In this document: in pieces, positions 18,505-26,891 of the stretch
Position numbering within the stretch: position 1 is the first letter of the stretch
Layout: the number at the start of each line of letters is the position of its first letter
Assembly (NCBI GenBank): GCA_963759125.1
Contig: CAVWXN010000004.1
Coordinates: 186,001-250,000, forward strand
Length of the DNA: 64,000 bases
Reading direction: 5' to 3'
Source of the DNA: JABDQA01 sp963759125
GTDB lineage: Bacteria; Desulfobacterota; Desulfobulbia; Desulfobulbales; Desulfocapsaceae
Program-made: the position numbers and the translations under genes
The notes under the pieces: generated by a model
Told to the model about the DNA's origin: nothing
Databases searched by the model: none
Seen by the model: the letters and a program-made list of their open reading frames with translations, nothing else

Positions 18505-19236
18505 TTATTCAATATTCCATTTGTCCTTTATCTTCTGGATGGTTCCGTCCTGGGTCATCTCCTCAAAGGTCTGCTGCCACCTGGCGACGATGGTATCAGA
18601 AGTTTTTTTAGAAAAGGCGATTTTTAGTTCGCTCTTTTTCAAATGAGCTACTTCGATGAACAGTTCAGGGTCTACTTCAGCAAGTTCACAGACGGTTCTA
18701 AACCCTGGTTTTTTATAAGCCCAGAGATCGATGCGGCCCAGTGCCAACTTTTGCGCATTTTTCTGCTCATCTGAAACCGGCTCGAGATTTGTAAAGCCCA
18801 TTTTTTCCAATAATTTTCCCCGCACATCATCTCGCAAGGTCCCAATTCGCTCAACCTTCTTGGCATCTTCCAGGCTTGTGATTGCAAATGAAGCATCTTT
18901 GCGGGCTAGCAGAATATCCCTTTTGGTGGCCAGCGGGCCCACCCATTTGAACAGATTGCTTCGATCCTCGGTGTAAGTCATGCCGAAGAGAATGACATTT
19001 TCCTCCTCCAGGGCCATTTTATAGGCTCTGGCCCAGGGATACACCTCGATGGGTTCAGTGGACCCGATCCTCTCTTGAATCTCCTTTACAATCTCGACAG
19101 AAGAACCAACCAGTGTGCCGTTTTCAACGTAATTGAGCGGAGGTAAATTTTCAGTTAGGATCGTGAGTTTTTCAGCAGCCAGAGACTGGCTCGAGAGGAA
19201 ACATATCGAGACGATGAACAAGAGAATTTTATCCAT
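18505..19236 (-). CDS. Periplasmic solute-binding protein, family 3
   Basis: 243 residues with a signal peptide ending near SQSLAAE. The sequence (LTILTENLPPLNYVENGTLVGSSVEIVKEI, then VYPWARAYKMALEEENVILFGM) fits the family 3 binding proteins that often sense amino acids or related small acids. It is the first gene of the minus-strand operon that continues with a second binding protein, a kinase and two response regulators. No transporter genes are adjacent. Confidence 0.88.
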   Translation of the reverse strand: MDKILLFIVSICFLSSQSLAAEKLTILTENLPPLNYVENGTLVGSSVEIVKEIQERIGSTEPIEVYPWARAYKMALEEENVILFGMTYTEDRSNLFKWVGPLATKRDILLARKDASFAITSLEDAKKVERIGTLRDDVRGKLLEKMGFTNLEPVSDEQKNAQKLALGRIDLWAYKKPGFRTVCELAEVDPELFIEVAHLKKSELKIAFSKKTSDTIVARWQQTFEEMTQDGTIQKIKDKWNIE

Positions 19237-19334
19237 GCCAGAGCCTCCTTAGGGTTGGCCACTGCTCGGGGTGAATCTCTCATACCTCACACAGCAGTGG
19301 ATCTACTGAGTCGTGCTCGTCGTTTCCGGGCGAT

Positions 19335-19360
19335 CTATCAAAAGTGTAATACTTTGATAG
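19335..19360. promoter_or_regulatory. Dyad upstream of the sensory operon
   Basis: CTATCAAA (19335-19342) and TTTGATAG (19353-19360) are exact inverse copies with a 10-base centre, about 100 bases before the start of the binding-protein gene at 19236. The region is AT-rich and could hold the operon promoter, with the dyad as an operator. Confidence 0.4.
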
Positions 19361-19458
19361 GATAATATAATCATCAAATGAGGCAGGAAAAAATATTCTC
19401 AAACCACTTTCTGTCTCGCATCTCAGTTGGCATCATCACATGATTCTCCCACCACTAT

Positions 19459-19506
19459 TATACATAACGACATAAGTCCAATCCATTTCCTCATGCTGCG
19501 TTGCTC
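19459..19506 (+). repeat. Truncated end of the dispersed inverted-repeat element
   Basis: These 48 bases match one end of the element found complete at 25497-25643 (reverse orientation there): TATACATAACGACATAAGTC, then AATCCATT and GCTGCGTTGCTC. The match stops at 19506, where integrase-like sequence begins. The other end is missing. Confidence 0.7.
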
Positions 19507-19805
19507 CTATCCAGGTTCTGCTCAAGCAGGAACACTTTATTCTCTCTCGAGGGGGACCTTACGCGGAGGTAGTCGGCTAAGGCATTGGCGGTATCGCTTG
19601 TTAAGGTGAAATATCTACGCTGTGATTCACCGGTTTGTTTAATGGCAAGCATCTTTGTCGTCAAATCAATGTCACGAAGTGTTAACCCCATAACCTGATT
19701 CATATCGAGAGCATGCTGCACCATGAGCAGATGAATAGCTTGATTACGGATTCTGATAATTTCCAGAAAAAGATCATCTCTGGAAGCTTGTGTTGCCCAT
19801 TCCAT
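19491..19805 (-). pseudogene. Truncated tyrosine recombinase/integrase remnant
   Basis: A 104-codon frame resembling the first part of the catalytic domain of phage-type integrases (IHLLMVQHALDMNQVMGLTLRDIDLTTKMLAIKQT, then a TLTSDTANALADYL segment). The first catalytic arginine, normally in GLRxSEL, is aspartate here, and the C-terminal HxxR and tyrosine motifs are absent. The last codons (SNAA-stop) come from the repeat end at 19491-19506. A GAGGTAG ribosome-like site precedes the ATG, so a short protein may still be made. I take it as decayed. Confidence 0.5.
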
Positions 19806-20190
19806 TGATCTACCTCATGTCCGTCCGAAGGGATGTAAATGGTTTTGAGAATCAGGCTCACCGACCTGCTTCATGTCTGAAGACGCTTCATTTTTTGATG
19901 AGACGTCTGGATAGATATGTGTGAAGACTCTAATTGCCAAAAGTGTGCCTGAAAAACAGCACAGAAGATCTTTTTTTTGTTAGGCCTTAAGGTTTTGATT
20001 CAACTGAACTATGTTATCCCTCGGCTTAATCTGCATAGCTGGTTGCATCTATTCTTGGGTATAAAAGTGTCAATTATGTAGACATGATTGAAGATAGTCT
20101 GAGTCTTATCATGTCAGAGGGCAAGTGGGATATCTGAAAGATTATCCAAAGTGGGAGGGGCGCTATTCCGTTATTTCCGCCCCAGGTGTT
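19806..20190. other. Intergenic stretch with no supported gene
   Basis: I see no gene, RNA or strong promoter here. A hairpin CCAGGT-GTTTT-ACCTGG at 20182-20198 overlaps the stop codon of the minus-strand hydrolase gene and may end its transcript, though no T-run follows. Confidence 0.4.
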
Positions 20191-21102
20191 TTACCTGGAT
20201 ATGGTGAAAACTGCTTCGTAGGAACCGCCGCTCACCAGGATTGTGATATCTCCGCTCTGATCGGTGCGCAGGTAAGGGATGTCCATTTTTTCGAGCCTGG
20301 TCAACACTCCCTCGTCAGGCGAGCCAATCCTGTTGCTGGAGGCGGTGCTGATCAGGGCGAGGTCCGGGGACACCCGTTCGAGCAGCCCCCGGGAAGCTGC
20401 ATCGGCGGCGCCATGATGGGCGATTTTGATGACGTCCGCCTCGGGGACGTCGACAGTTTCGAGAAATTCGGCCTCACCTTCGCCGGCCAGATCTCCCATG
20501 TGCAGCAGACGGAAGTCGCCGAACCTGATCATCATAGCCAGAGAGGTGGAGTTGATGTTGTCTTCAGGGCTCGGGTTCTGGCCAGGGTGCAGCACCTCAA
20601 TTTCGATACCAGCGCATTGAATTTTCGTGCCGCGGGCTGCAACTTCATAGGGCTGAGCCTCACGCAAGGTCCGGTAATCATCAAAATATTCCCATTTTTC
20701 GTTGCTCAGGCCGTTATCGTACATCCTCTTTGCCTTTATCCGCGGCAGCACATCGAAGAGCCCGCCGAAATGATCGAGGTGCGGGTGGGTGACGATAACC
20801 AGATCAAGGGAGTCGACCCCAAGCTCCAGGAGATGGCCGGTGGCCAGCTGTCCACTGATCAGCGGGCCTGCGTCTATCAGCACGGTACACGCATCCGGCT
20901 GATGGAGGATCATGGCATCGCCCTGGCCCACATCCAGCAGCTGGATGTGGAGCTCATCTGAACCGTATAGCGGAGTAGAACCAATCAAAATAACAGTCAG
21001 TATCGGTAGTAGTGCACCCATGTTTTTGACCAGCTGATAAACAGGGCGCAACAGGGCACCATTATAACCGCCCGCCGGTATCATTTCCCTAGCTGAATCC
21101 AT
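20191..21102 (-). CDS. ComEC/Rec2-like MBL-fold metallo-hydrolase
   Basis: Up to 303 residues. The metallo-beta-lactamase metal motif THPHLDHFGG, the preceding LDVGQGDAMIL and LLHMGDLAGEGE plus IKIAHHGA further on are those of the C-terminal hydrolase domain of ComEC and its stand-alone relatives. A hydrophobic segment (MGALLPILTVILIGSTPLYG) suggests a signal peptide or anchor, so an alternative start is the ATG at 21021. The longer form overlaps the dGTPase gene by 14 bases. There is no ComEC membrane domain, so it is a secreted or membrane-anchored hydrolase of unknown substrate. Confidence 0.8.
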   Translation of the reverse strand: MDSAREMIPAGGYNGALLRPVYQLVKNMGALLPILTVILIGSTPLYGSDELHIQLLDVGQGDAMILHQPDACTVLIDAGPLISGQLATGHLLELGVDSLDLVIVTHPHLDHFGGLFDVLPRIKAKRMYDNGLSNEKWEYFDDYRTLREAQPYEVAARGTKIQCAGIEIEVLHPGQNPSPEDNINSTSLAMMIRFGDFRLLHMGDLAGEGEAEFLETVDVPEADVIKIAHHGAADAASRGLLERVSPDLALISTASSNRIGSPDEGVLTRLEKMDIPYLRTDQSGDITILVSGGSYEAVFTISR

Positions 21103-22326
21103 ACCGCAGAGGCGGGATTGGACAATCGATCGACTCGGCCTGACGGAGGAAATATTCGTCGGTCATGCCGGCGATAAAATCACGAACCCGGGCCGCAGCA
21201 GGTTGTTTTTCGATATAAGAGCGGTCAAGGTCATCCAGAAGATCCACCTCCAGAGACTCACTGGTGCCATTATCCAGATGTTTTAGATAGAATCCGAACA
21301 ATTCCCGGTAGCAGGTTTTAATCTGCGGCATAAACTCCTGGGTTTCGGGAGCCAGATAGATGTGGCGGTAGTTGAATTCTTTCAGTTCCCTGAGGACGCC
21401 GGCCACCTCATCGCTGAAGCCGATCGAGACTGGCTCACTGGAAGTACGTCTGCCCCGGTTCCCCCACTTGGCTGTTACGTATAAGATCGGTGACCAGAGA
21501 ATAGACGATGGAGCCGTTTGTCTTCCCGAGGCGGGATACACATCGTTCGGGCAGGTCGCTGCGCTGGATCAGCCCAAGGATAATTGCATCTTCGATGTCC
21601 CGGCCGATATAGGCAACGGTGTCGGCCATCCGGACCACGCAGCCTTCGGGGCTCATGGGCTGCAGGTCCAGCGCGGGGTTGGCGGATTTGAGCTCGAGCT
21701 TGAGATCAAATTCGGTGAATCTCATTCAGTGGTGCGGGGCTTATGCGGTCCTGATGCACCTCGCCATCATGACATAAAATGCCATCCAGTGTCTGCAGGC
21801 AGAGATTCCAGCCTCTGCCTTTGCGCTCGAGTTTCTCCAAGGCCCGGATCGATTGTATGTTGTGCTGGAATGGTGGCAGCCCATGCTCGACGCAGAGTTC
21901 AGAAAGAAACAACTCTCCGGCGTGGCCAAACGGGGGATGGCCGATATCATGGCCCAGGCTCACCGCCTCGATCAGATCTTCGTTGAGAAACAGGTAGCGG
22001 CCTATGGTTCTGGCTATTCGAGAGACAAGCTGGACATGGAGGACCCGGTGGGTGATATGGTCGTTTCTGATCAGGCAGAAAACCTGGGTCTTGTCGATAT
22101 AGCGGGTATAGGCGCGGGAGTGTAGGATGCGGTCGGCATCCTGGGCGAAGTTCTGCCGGTAGCCCTGCAGTTGTTCTTCCCGGCGCCTGATGCCGGCAAT
22201 GGACCGGGTTGCCAGAGGAGAGAGGTCGGACTCTTCCTGCCTTCTCAGATGTTCGGATGCACCAATTTCAGGGTGGTTGTCGGCGGGTTCGGTCATGGCC
22301 TGATTCTTTATGCTGGATATTCCCAT
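21089..22326 (-). CDS. dGTPase-like HD-domain triphosphohydrolase (two frame breaks)
   Basis: About 412 residues of the dGTP triphosphohydrolase family. The opening RDFAQDADRI-type region reads YRQNFAQDADRILHSRAYTRYIDKTQVF, followed by HRVLHVQLVSRIARTIGR and HDIGHPPFGHAGE, which hold the HD metal ligands. The frame breaks near 21720 and near 21445; each is explained by one inserted base, and the protein continues through MADTVAYIGRDIEDAI to the end at 21089. The start could instead be the ATG at 22296 (MTEPADN). Hydrolysis of dNTPs is inferred from the family. Confidence 0.82.
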
Positions 22327-22403
22327 TCAGATTCTTATAATAATGCTCGTTGCAGGATGGAGCCAGGATCATTTTTGCCGGTTGGCTAATCAGGGAGAAG
22401 TTG

Positions 22404-22619
22404 ATGAAAATTTCCATCGAATATTGTGCCGCGTGAAATTATAAACCGCATGCTTCCAGGCTGGAAGCTGAGCTCAAGAAGAAACTTGATGCCGAAGTCG
22501 AATTAATCGCCTCCTCCGGCGGTGTGTATGAAATAAAGGTCGATGACAGGCTGATATTCTCCAAGAAACGTCTCGGCAGGTTTCCCGAAGATGGTGAGGT
22601 GGAAAAACTGATCGGTTGA
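22404..22619 (+). CDS. SelW-like (Rdx family) selenoprotein with in-frame TGA
   Basis: A 71-codon gene missed by ordinary ORF calling because codon 11 is TGA (22434-22436). Read through as selenocysteine it gives MKISIEYCAAU, then NYKPHASRLEAELKKKL and a C-terminal half ending RLGRFPEDGEVEKLIG. The C-x-x-U motif (C8, U11), the following NYxPxA, the glycine pair before VYEIKVDD and the GRFP-x-x-x-E-V end fit SelW/Rdx thioredoxin-fold proteins. A ribosome site (AGGGAGAAG) precedes the ATG at good spacing. A hairpin with a GGC loop lies 15-32 bases after the TGA. It sits just upstream of recN and divergent from the dGTPase-like gene. The family is redox-active; the substrate is unknown. Confidence 0.85.
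22437..22468 (+). promoter_or_regulatory. Candidate bacterial SECIS hairpin
   Basis: GCTTCCA (22452-22458) and TGGAAGC (22462-22468) form a perfect 7-bp stem around the loop GGC (22459-22461). The first loop G is 23 bases after the TGA codon, in the range usual for bacterial SECIS elements, which need a G-containing apical loop soon after UGA. This supports selenocysteine insertion by SelB. Confidence 0.7.
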
Positions 22620-22691
22620 CCTGATTAACTGGATCTTGCCGCCAGGCAGCCCATCCTGGTGCGTTGCCTCCAAAAATTCATATCTTTCTCT

Positions 22692-24380
22692 ATGCTCTTA
22701 GAACTAAAAGTAGAAAACCTGGCCCTGATCGACACCCTGAACCTGAGATTCGACCGTTCAAACGGCGATGCTCTGGTGGTGATGACCGGTGAAACCGGAG
22801 CCGGGAAGTCGATCATGATGAGGGCCATAAGCCTGCTCAGCGGCGGCCGGGGCTCGGCCCAATGGATCAGGAGTGGAGCCGACAGCTGCACAGTGGAAGC
22901 CCTGTTCGAGACTGGCGACCACTATCGGCAGCTGCGAGATCTTTTGGTTGAGAGCGGCTTCGGGGATGCAGACCAGATACTTTTCAAGCGGGTAATTTCT
23001 CAAAATGGGCGGAGCCGATTCTACATCAACGGTTCGCTGGCCACGGCGAAGATCGTCTCGGAAATCTGTTTTCGTCTTTTATCGATCGGCGGCCAGCACG
23101 AACATCAGCAGCTCCTGCAGCCGGCCATGCATCTTGAGTTTCTAGATATTCTTGGTGATCACCTGGAGATGCGCGACCAGTTCAGATCACTCTACGAGGC
23201 CTGGCGTCTGGCCGAGAAGCAATTGCAGAATCTGCTCGAACGGGAGCGGGAGCGGGAACAGCGTCGCGACTTTCTGGCGTTTCAGATCCGTGAAATTTCT
23301 GAGATCGCACCTGAAATCGGCGAGGATGAGCGCCTTGGGACTGAACGCAACCGTCTGAAAAACGGGGAAGCTCTGATTCGACTGAGCAGGGAATGCTATA
23401 ATTTGCTGGCGGGCCCGGTTACCGAAAACCTCGCGGTTATCCGCAAGAATCTGGAACAACTCCGACAACTCGACCCGGGTCTTGAAAAACTGGCAGAAGA
23501 AATCGGTTCTTATTCTTTTCTGGCAGAAGACTACAGCGCCCAGCTTCGTTCCTATTCTGAGGCGCTCGACAACGATCCCGCCCGCCTTGATAGTATTAAT
23601 GCCCGGCTCGACAAGCTGACCGGGTTAAAGCGGAAATATGGGGAAAGCCTCGCTGATGTCCTCGCTCACCTGAGCAATGCCGGACAGGAACTTGAAGTTC
23701 TCGAGAACCTCGATGCGGAAATAGAGCAGCAGCGAAAAACAGTCGCCGCCTTGGAAGAGGAGATACTCGCAGCCGCGGAGACTTTGTCGACAGCCAGGCG
23801 TAAAACTGCAGCAGCGATGGAAAAGGCGATGACCAGGGAGCTGGAGTCGCTGGCCTTCGACCAGTCGGGGGTGGAGGTCCGTTTCCAGCCGTTGGAGAAG
23901 AGCAGAGAGCAGCTCCGGGCGACGGGGTTCGACCGGCTCGAATTTTTCTTCGCACCCAACCCTGGTGAGCCGCCTCGACCGCTGGCCCAGGTCGCTTCGG
24001 GCGGAGAATTGTCGCGCTTGATGCTGGCCTTTAAATGTTTGCTGGCCCGCAAGGACATGGTTGAGACCGTGATTTTCGATGAAGTTGATGCCGGGGTCGG
24101 CGGTGAGGCTGCTGAATCGGTAGCCCGCAAAATCAAGGAACTGGCGAACCATCACCAGGTCATCTGCATTACCCATCTGGCGCAGATTGCGGCCCGGGGC
24201 AGCTCCCATTTCAGGGTCGAGAAGAAACTAACTGCCGGCCGGACCATCACCAGCGTCAGTCGGCTCTCCGAGACGGAACGGGTGGAGGAACTGGCCCGGA
24301 TGCTGGCTGGGGAATCGGCCACCAGTCAGACCGAAGCCTGGGCCCGGGAACTGCTTGATAAGGGAAAGGTCGCCGCATGA
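22692..24380 (+). CDS. recN: DNA repair protein RecN
   Basis: 562 residues of the SMC-like ATPase that acts in double-strand break repair. Walker A GETGAGKSIMM near residue 30, the long central coiled coil (about 150-370), signature VASGGELSRLMLA and Walker B VIFDEVDAGVGGEAA are complete, with a C-terminal HLAQIAA motif. I chose ATG 22692 (MLLELKVENLALI), the standard RecN start; the frame is open 33 bases further upstream. The stop overlaps the next gene by four bases (ATGA). Confidence 0.95.
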   Translation: MLLELKVENLALIDTLNLRFDRSNGDALVVMTGETGAGKSIMMRAISLLSGGRGSAQWIRSGADSCTVEALFETGDHYRQLRDLLVESGFGDADQILFKRVISQNGRSRFYINGSLATAKIVSEICFRLLSIGGQHEHQQLLQPAMHLEFLDILGDHLEMRDQFRSLYEAWRLAEKQLQNLLEREREREQRRDFLAFQIREISEIAPEIGEDERLGTERNRLKNGEALIRLSRECYNLLAGPVTENLAVIRKNLEQLRQLDPGLEKLAEEIGSYSFLAEDYSAQLRSYSEALDNDPARLDSINARLDKLTGLKRKYGESLADVLAHLSNAGQELEVLENLDAEIEQQRKTVAALEEEILAAAETLSTARRKTAAAMEKAMTRELESLAFDQSGVEVRFQPLEKSREQLRATGFDRLEFFFAPNPGEPPRPLAQVASGGELSRLMLAFKCLLARKDMVETVIFDEVDAGVGGEAAESVARKIKELANHHQVICITHLAQIAARGSSHFRVEKKLTAGRTITSVSRLSETERVEELARMLAGESATSQTEAWARELLDKGKVAA

Positions 24381-25423
24381 GCCGGGTGAGGGCGATCAGT
24401 CTTTTCTCCGGAGGTCTTGATTCGATCTGCGCCACCAGGCTGGTAATGGAACAGGATGTTGAGGTGCTGGCGGTGAAATTCGTCAGCCCCTTTTTCGGCT
24501 ACGACATCTTGCGGGACCCCGAAGGCTATCGCTCAGAGATAAATGAAAAATACGGCATCGAGGTCAGCGTCTTCGACATCAGCGAAGAGTATCTCCAGAT
24601 GCTGCGCCATCCTGCCCACGGCTTCGGTAAATACTTCAACCCCTGCATCGACTGCAAAATTTTCATGCTCGAGCGGGCCAAGGCCATGCTCGACGAACTG
24701 GGCGCCTCTTTTCTGATTACCGGCGAAGTGCTGGGGCAGCGGCCCATGTCCCAGAGACGCGACACCCTGAATGTCATCGAGCGCGACTCCGCTACCAGGA
24801 GCCTGCTGCTCAGACCGCTCAGTGCCAAGCTCATGAACGAAACCGAAGCGGAGATTCGCGGCTGGGTCGAGCGTGAGCGTCTACTCGATTTCAGCGGCCG
24901 CGGCCGGTCCCGCCAGATCGCCCTGGCCAAAACTTTCGGCATTTCCGACTTTCCTTCGCCGGCCGGCGGCTGCATTCTGGCCGATCCGATCCTGAGCACC
25001 AGAATTGCCCGGGTCTATCAGGACGACTTCGTCGTCACCCAGCAGAACATGAACGTGGTCGATATCCTCTTGATGCTGCTCGGCAGGCAATTCCTGCTGC
25101 CCAGCCAGGGCTGGCTGGTGTTGGGCCGAGACGAAAAAGAGAACGACCGGCTCGAGGAACTCCAGGAACCGGGTGATATAAAATTGTTCATCGAGGAGCG
25201 GCCGGGACCGGTGGCACTGCTCAGACGGGCCGCCGAACTCTATGACAATGTGGAAAAAAGGGCAGAAGACATTGCCGCGGCGGCCGGACTTGTGACCCGT
25301 TATGCAAAAAAAACAAACGGCAAATCAACCGGGGGCACGGTGGTCATTATTGAGGATGATAGACGCACCGAGTTGTATCAGCAACCGCTTGATGACGAAA
25401 CCTTCAAGGACTGGCTCATCTGA
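24377..25423 (+). CDS. PP-loop ATPase, MnmA/ThiI-like tRNA thiolation family
   Basis: 348 residues with the PP-loop SGGLDS (residues 11-16), which adenylates a base or carbonyl before sulfur or amide transfer. Further motifs are NPCIDCKIFML (a Cys pair), FLITGEVLGQRPMSQRRDTL and PAGGCIL, as in MnmA- and ThiI-like tRNA thiolases. The C-terminal third does not match standard MnmA. It overlaps recN by ATGA and is therefore translated with it. The modified base is not predictable. Confidence 0.75.
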   Translation: MSRVRAISLFSGGLDSICATRLVMEQDVEVLAVKFVSPFFGYDILRDPEGYRSEINEKYGIEVSVFDISEEYLQMLRHPAHGFGKYFNPCIDCKIFMLERAKAMLDELGASFLITGEVLGQRPMSQRRDTLNVIERDSATRSLLLRPLSAKLMNETEAEIRGWVERERLLDFSGRGRSRQIALAKTFGISDFPSPAGGCILADPILSTRIARVYQDDFVVTQQNMNVVDILLMLLGRQFLLPSQGWLVLGRDEKENDRLEELQEPGDIKLFIEERPGPVALLRRAAELYDNVEKRAEDIAAAAGLVTRYAKKTNGKSTGGTVVIIEDDRRTELYQQPLDDETFKDWLI

Positions 25424-25496
25424 GTTCTTCGAGTTGCCATGGGTAGTGCGGTCCCGCCATATTCGGAGCGTGCCTGTAGAAGAAAGATTGAACCCG

Positions 25497-25643
25497 CTAT
25501 ACATAACGTCATGAGTTCAAGACGCCCTCTCAGGCAAGGCACGAGCGTGGAGCCGGCGAAGCAGCCTGATAGTGCTGTGAGCAGGCACCACAGCGAGCAA
25601 CGCAGCATGAGGGAATGGATTGGACTTATGTCGTTATGTATAG
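25497..25643. mobile_element. MITE-like element with terminal inverted repeats (complete copy)
   Basis: 147 bases ending in inverted repeats of 22 bases that agree at 19 positions: CTATACATAACGTCATGAG at the left (from 25497), and the reverse complement of CTATACATAACGACATAAG at the right (to 25643). Internal pairs (CCCTC/GAGGG and CAGGC/GCCTG) would fold it further. It lies between two convergent genes. Related copies are at 29135-29258 and 58803-58922, and a fragment at 19459-19506. It encodes no protein. No target duplication was recognised. Confidence 0.75.
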
Positions 25644-25658
25644 AAGGACTTGCCTCGA

Positions 25659-26891
25659 TCAGGAAGAAGAGGGTTCGGCCAGGGCCGCCTCGATCCTGAG
25701 GAGTCCCTCCTCCAGCCTGGACCGCGGGCAGGCTATATTGATTCTCTGAAAACCGGAGCCGCCTGAGCCGAAAATAAAACCGTCGTCCAACCCCACCTTG
25801 GCCTTCTTGCGCATGAACTCTCGCAGTTGACGATCGCTGAGCCCCATAGCGCTGCAGTCGAGCCAGACCAGATAGGTCCCCTCAAGCGGCATCACCTGAA
25901 TCGCTGGAATTCGTCTGGCGATGAACTCTTTCAGAAACTGCAGATTGGACTGGAGGTAGTCGAGCAACTCCTTCAACCAGGGATCACCGTGCCGGAAAGC
26001 CGCCTCCATCGCAGCTTTGCCGAACGGGCATGGGGTTGCGAGGAATCCGGCGGTCCGTTCACGAAAGACGTTTCTCAGTTTGGGATTTGGAATGATCATT
26101 ACCGATGCGTTCAGACCGGCCAAATTGAAGGTTTTACTCGGTGCGAAGCAGGTAATGGTGTGACGTGCCACCTCTTCACTGAGTGTGGCCGTGGGAATGT
26201 GGCGGTGGCTGCCGAAAAGGAGTTCCCCGTGAATTTCATCGGAGATGATGATGGCATTATTGTCGATAACGATGCGGGCCGCCTCTGCCAGTTCCTCTTT
26301 TCTCCAGACCCTGCCGACCGGGTTGTGGGGGCTGCAGAGCAGCAGCATCCGGGCTCTACTCGGTTCCGGTCTGAGTCCGGAGATGTCGGGCCGGAAGGCA
26401 TCGCTGAGGCCTTCGAAGTCCATGGCGTAGACCCCGTTCCGGATGACAAGCTGGTTTTCGATCACCGAGCAGCCGTTGTGGCTGATTGCCGAGAAGAAGG
26501 GATAATATACCGGAGGCTGTAGAATCACACCGTCACCCGGTTTGGTAAAGGCCATGATGATCATATGCAGGGCATGGACTACACCCGTTGAAAAGACCAG
26601 CCACTGTTTTTCGACCCGCCAGTTGAATTTTGCCTGGAGCCGGTCGACCACCGCCTGTTTGAGCGAATCGCTCTCGGTCTCATAGCCGTAAATGGGATGC
26701 TTTGCTCGTTCGATGATCGCTTCGGTGATTGGTTTGGCGACCTCAAAGTCCATGTCGGCCACCCACATGGGCAGAATATCGGCTTCGCCGAAGATGACGG
26801 GTGCGCCATCCCATTTCGAAGAGCCGCTTCCTATTCTGTCGATCAATTTGTCAAACATTGTTTCACCGTTGCCCGGGTTCATGGTTCTCAT
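25659..26891 (-). CDS. MalY/PatB-type PLP-dependent aminotransferase/C-S lyase
   Basis: 410 residues of fold-type I PLP enzymes in the MalY/PatB branch (cystathionine beta-lyase-like). ILPMWVADMDFEVAKPI near the start, YGYE, SPHNPVGRVW, the SDEIHGELLF stretch and the PLP lysine in FAPSKTFNLAGL are visible. The first ATG overlaps the stop of the upstream dus gene (ATGA), which favours that start. It is the last gene of a three-gene minus-strand operon. It may cleave cystathionine or act as an aminotransferase; this cannot be decided here. Confidence 0.88.
   Translation of the reverse strand: MRTMNPGNGETMFDKLIDRIGSGSSKWDGAPVIFGEADILPMWVADMDFEVAKPITEAIIERAKHPIYGYETESDSLKQAVVDRLQAKFNWRVEKQWLVFSTGVVHALHMIIMAFTKPGDGVILQPPVYYPFFSAISHNGCSVIENQLVIRNGVYAMDFEGLSDAFRPDISGLRPEPSRARMLLLCSPHNPVGRVWRKEELAEAARIVIDNNAIIISDEIHGELLFGSHRHIPTATLSEEVARHTITCFAPSKTFNLAGLNASVMIIPNPKLRNVFRERTAGFLATPCPFGKAAMEAAFRHGDPWLKELLDYLQSNLQFLKEFIARRIPAIQVMPLEGTYLVWLDCSAMGLSDRQLREFMRKKAKVGLDDGFIFGSGGSGFQRINIACPRSRLEEGLLRIEAALAEPSSS

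Noticed and set aside
20125..20961. Plus-strand open frame of 278 codons
   Set aside because: It is the mirror frame of the ComEC-like hydrolase, whose metal motifs are unmistakable on the minus strand.
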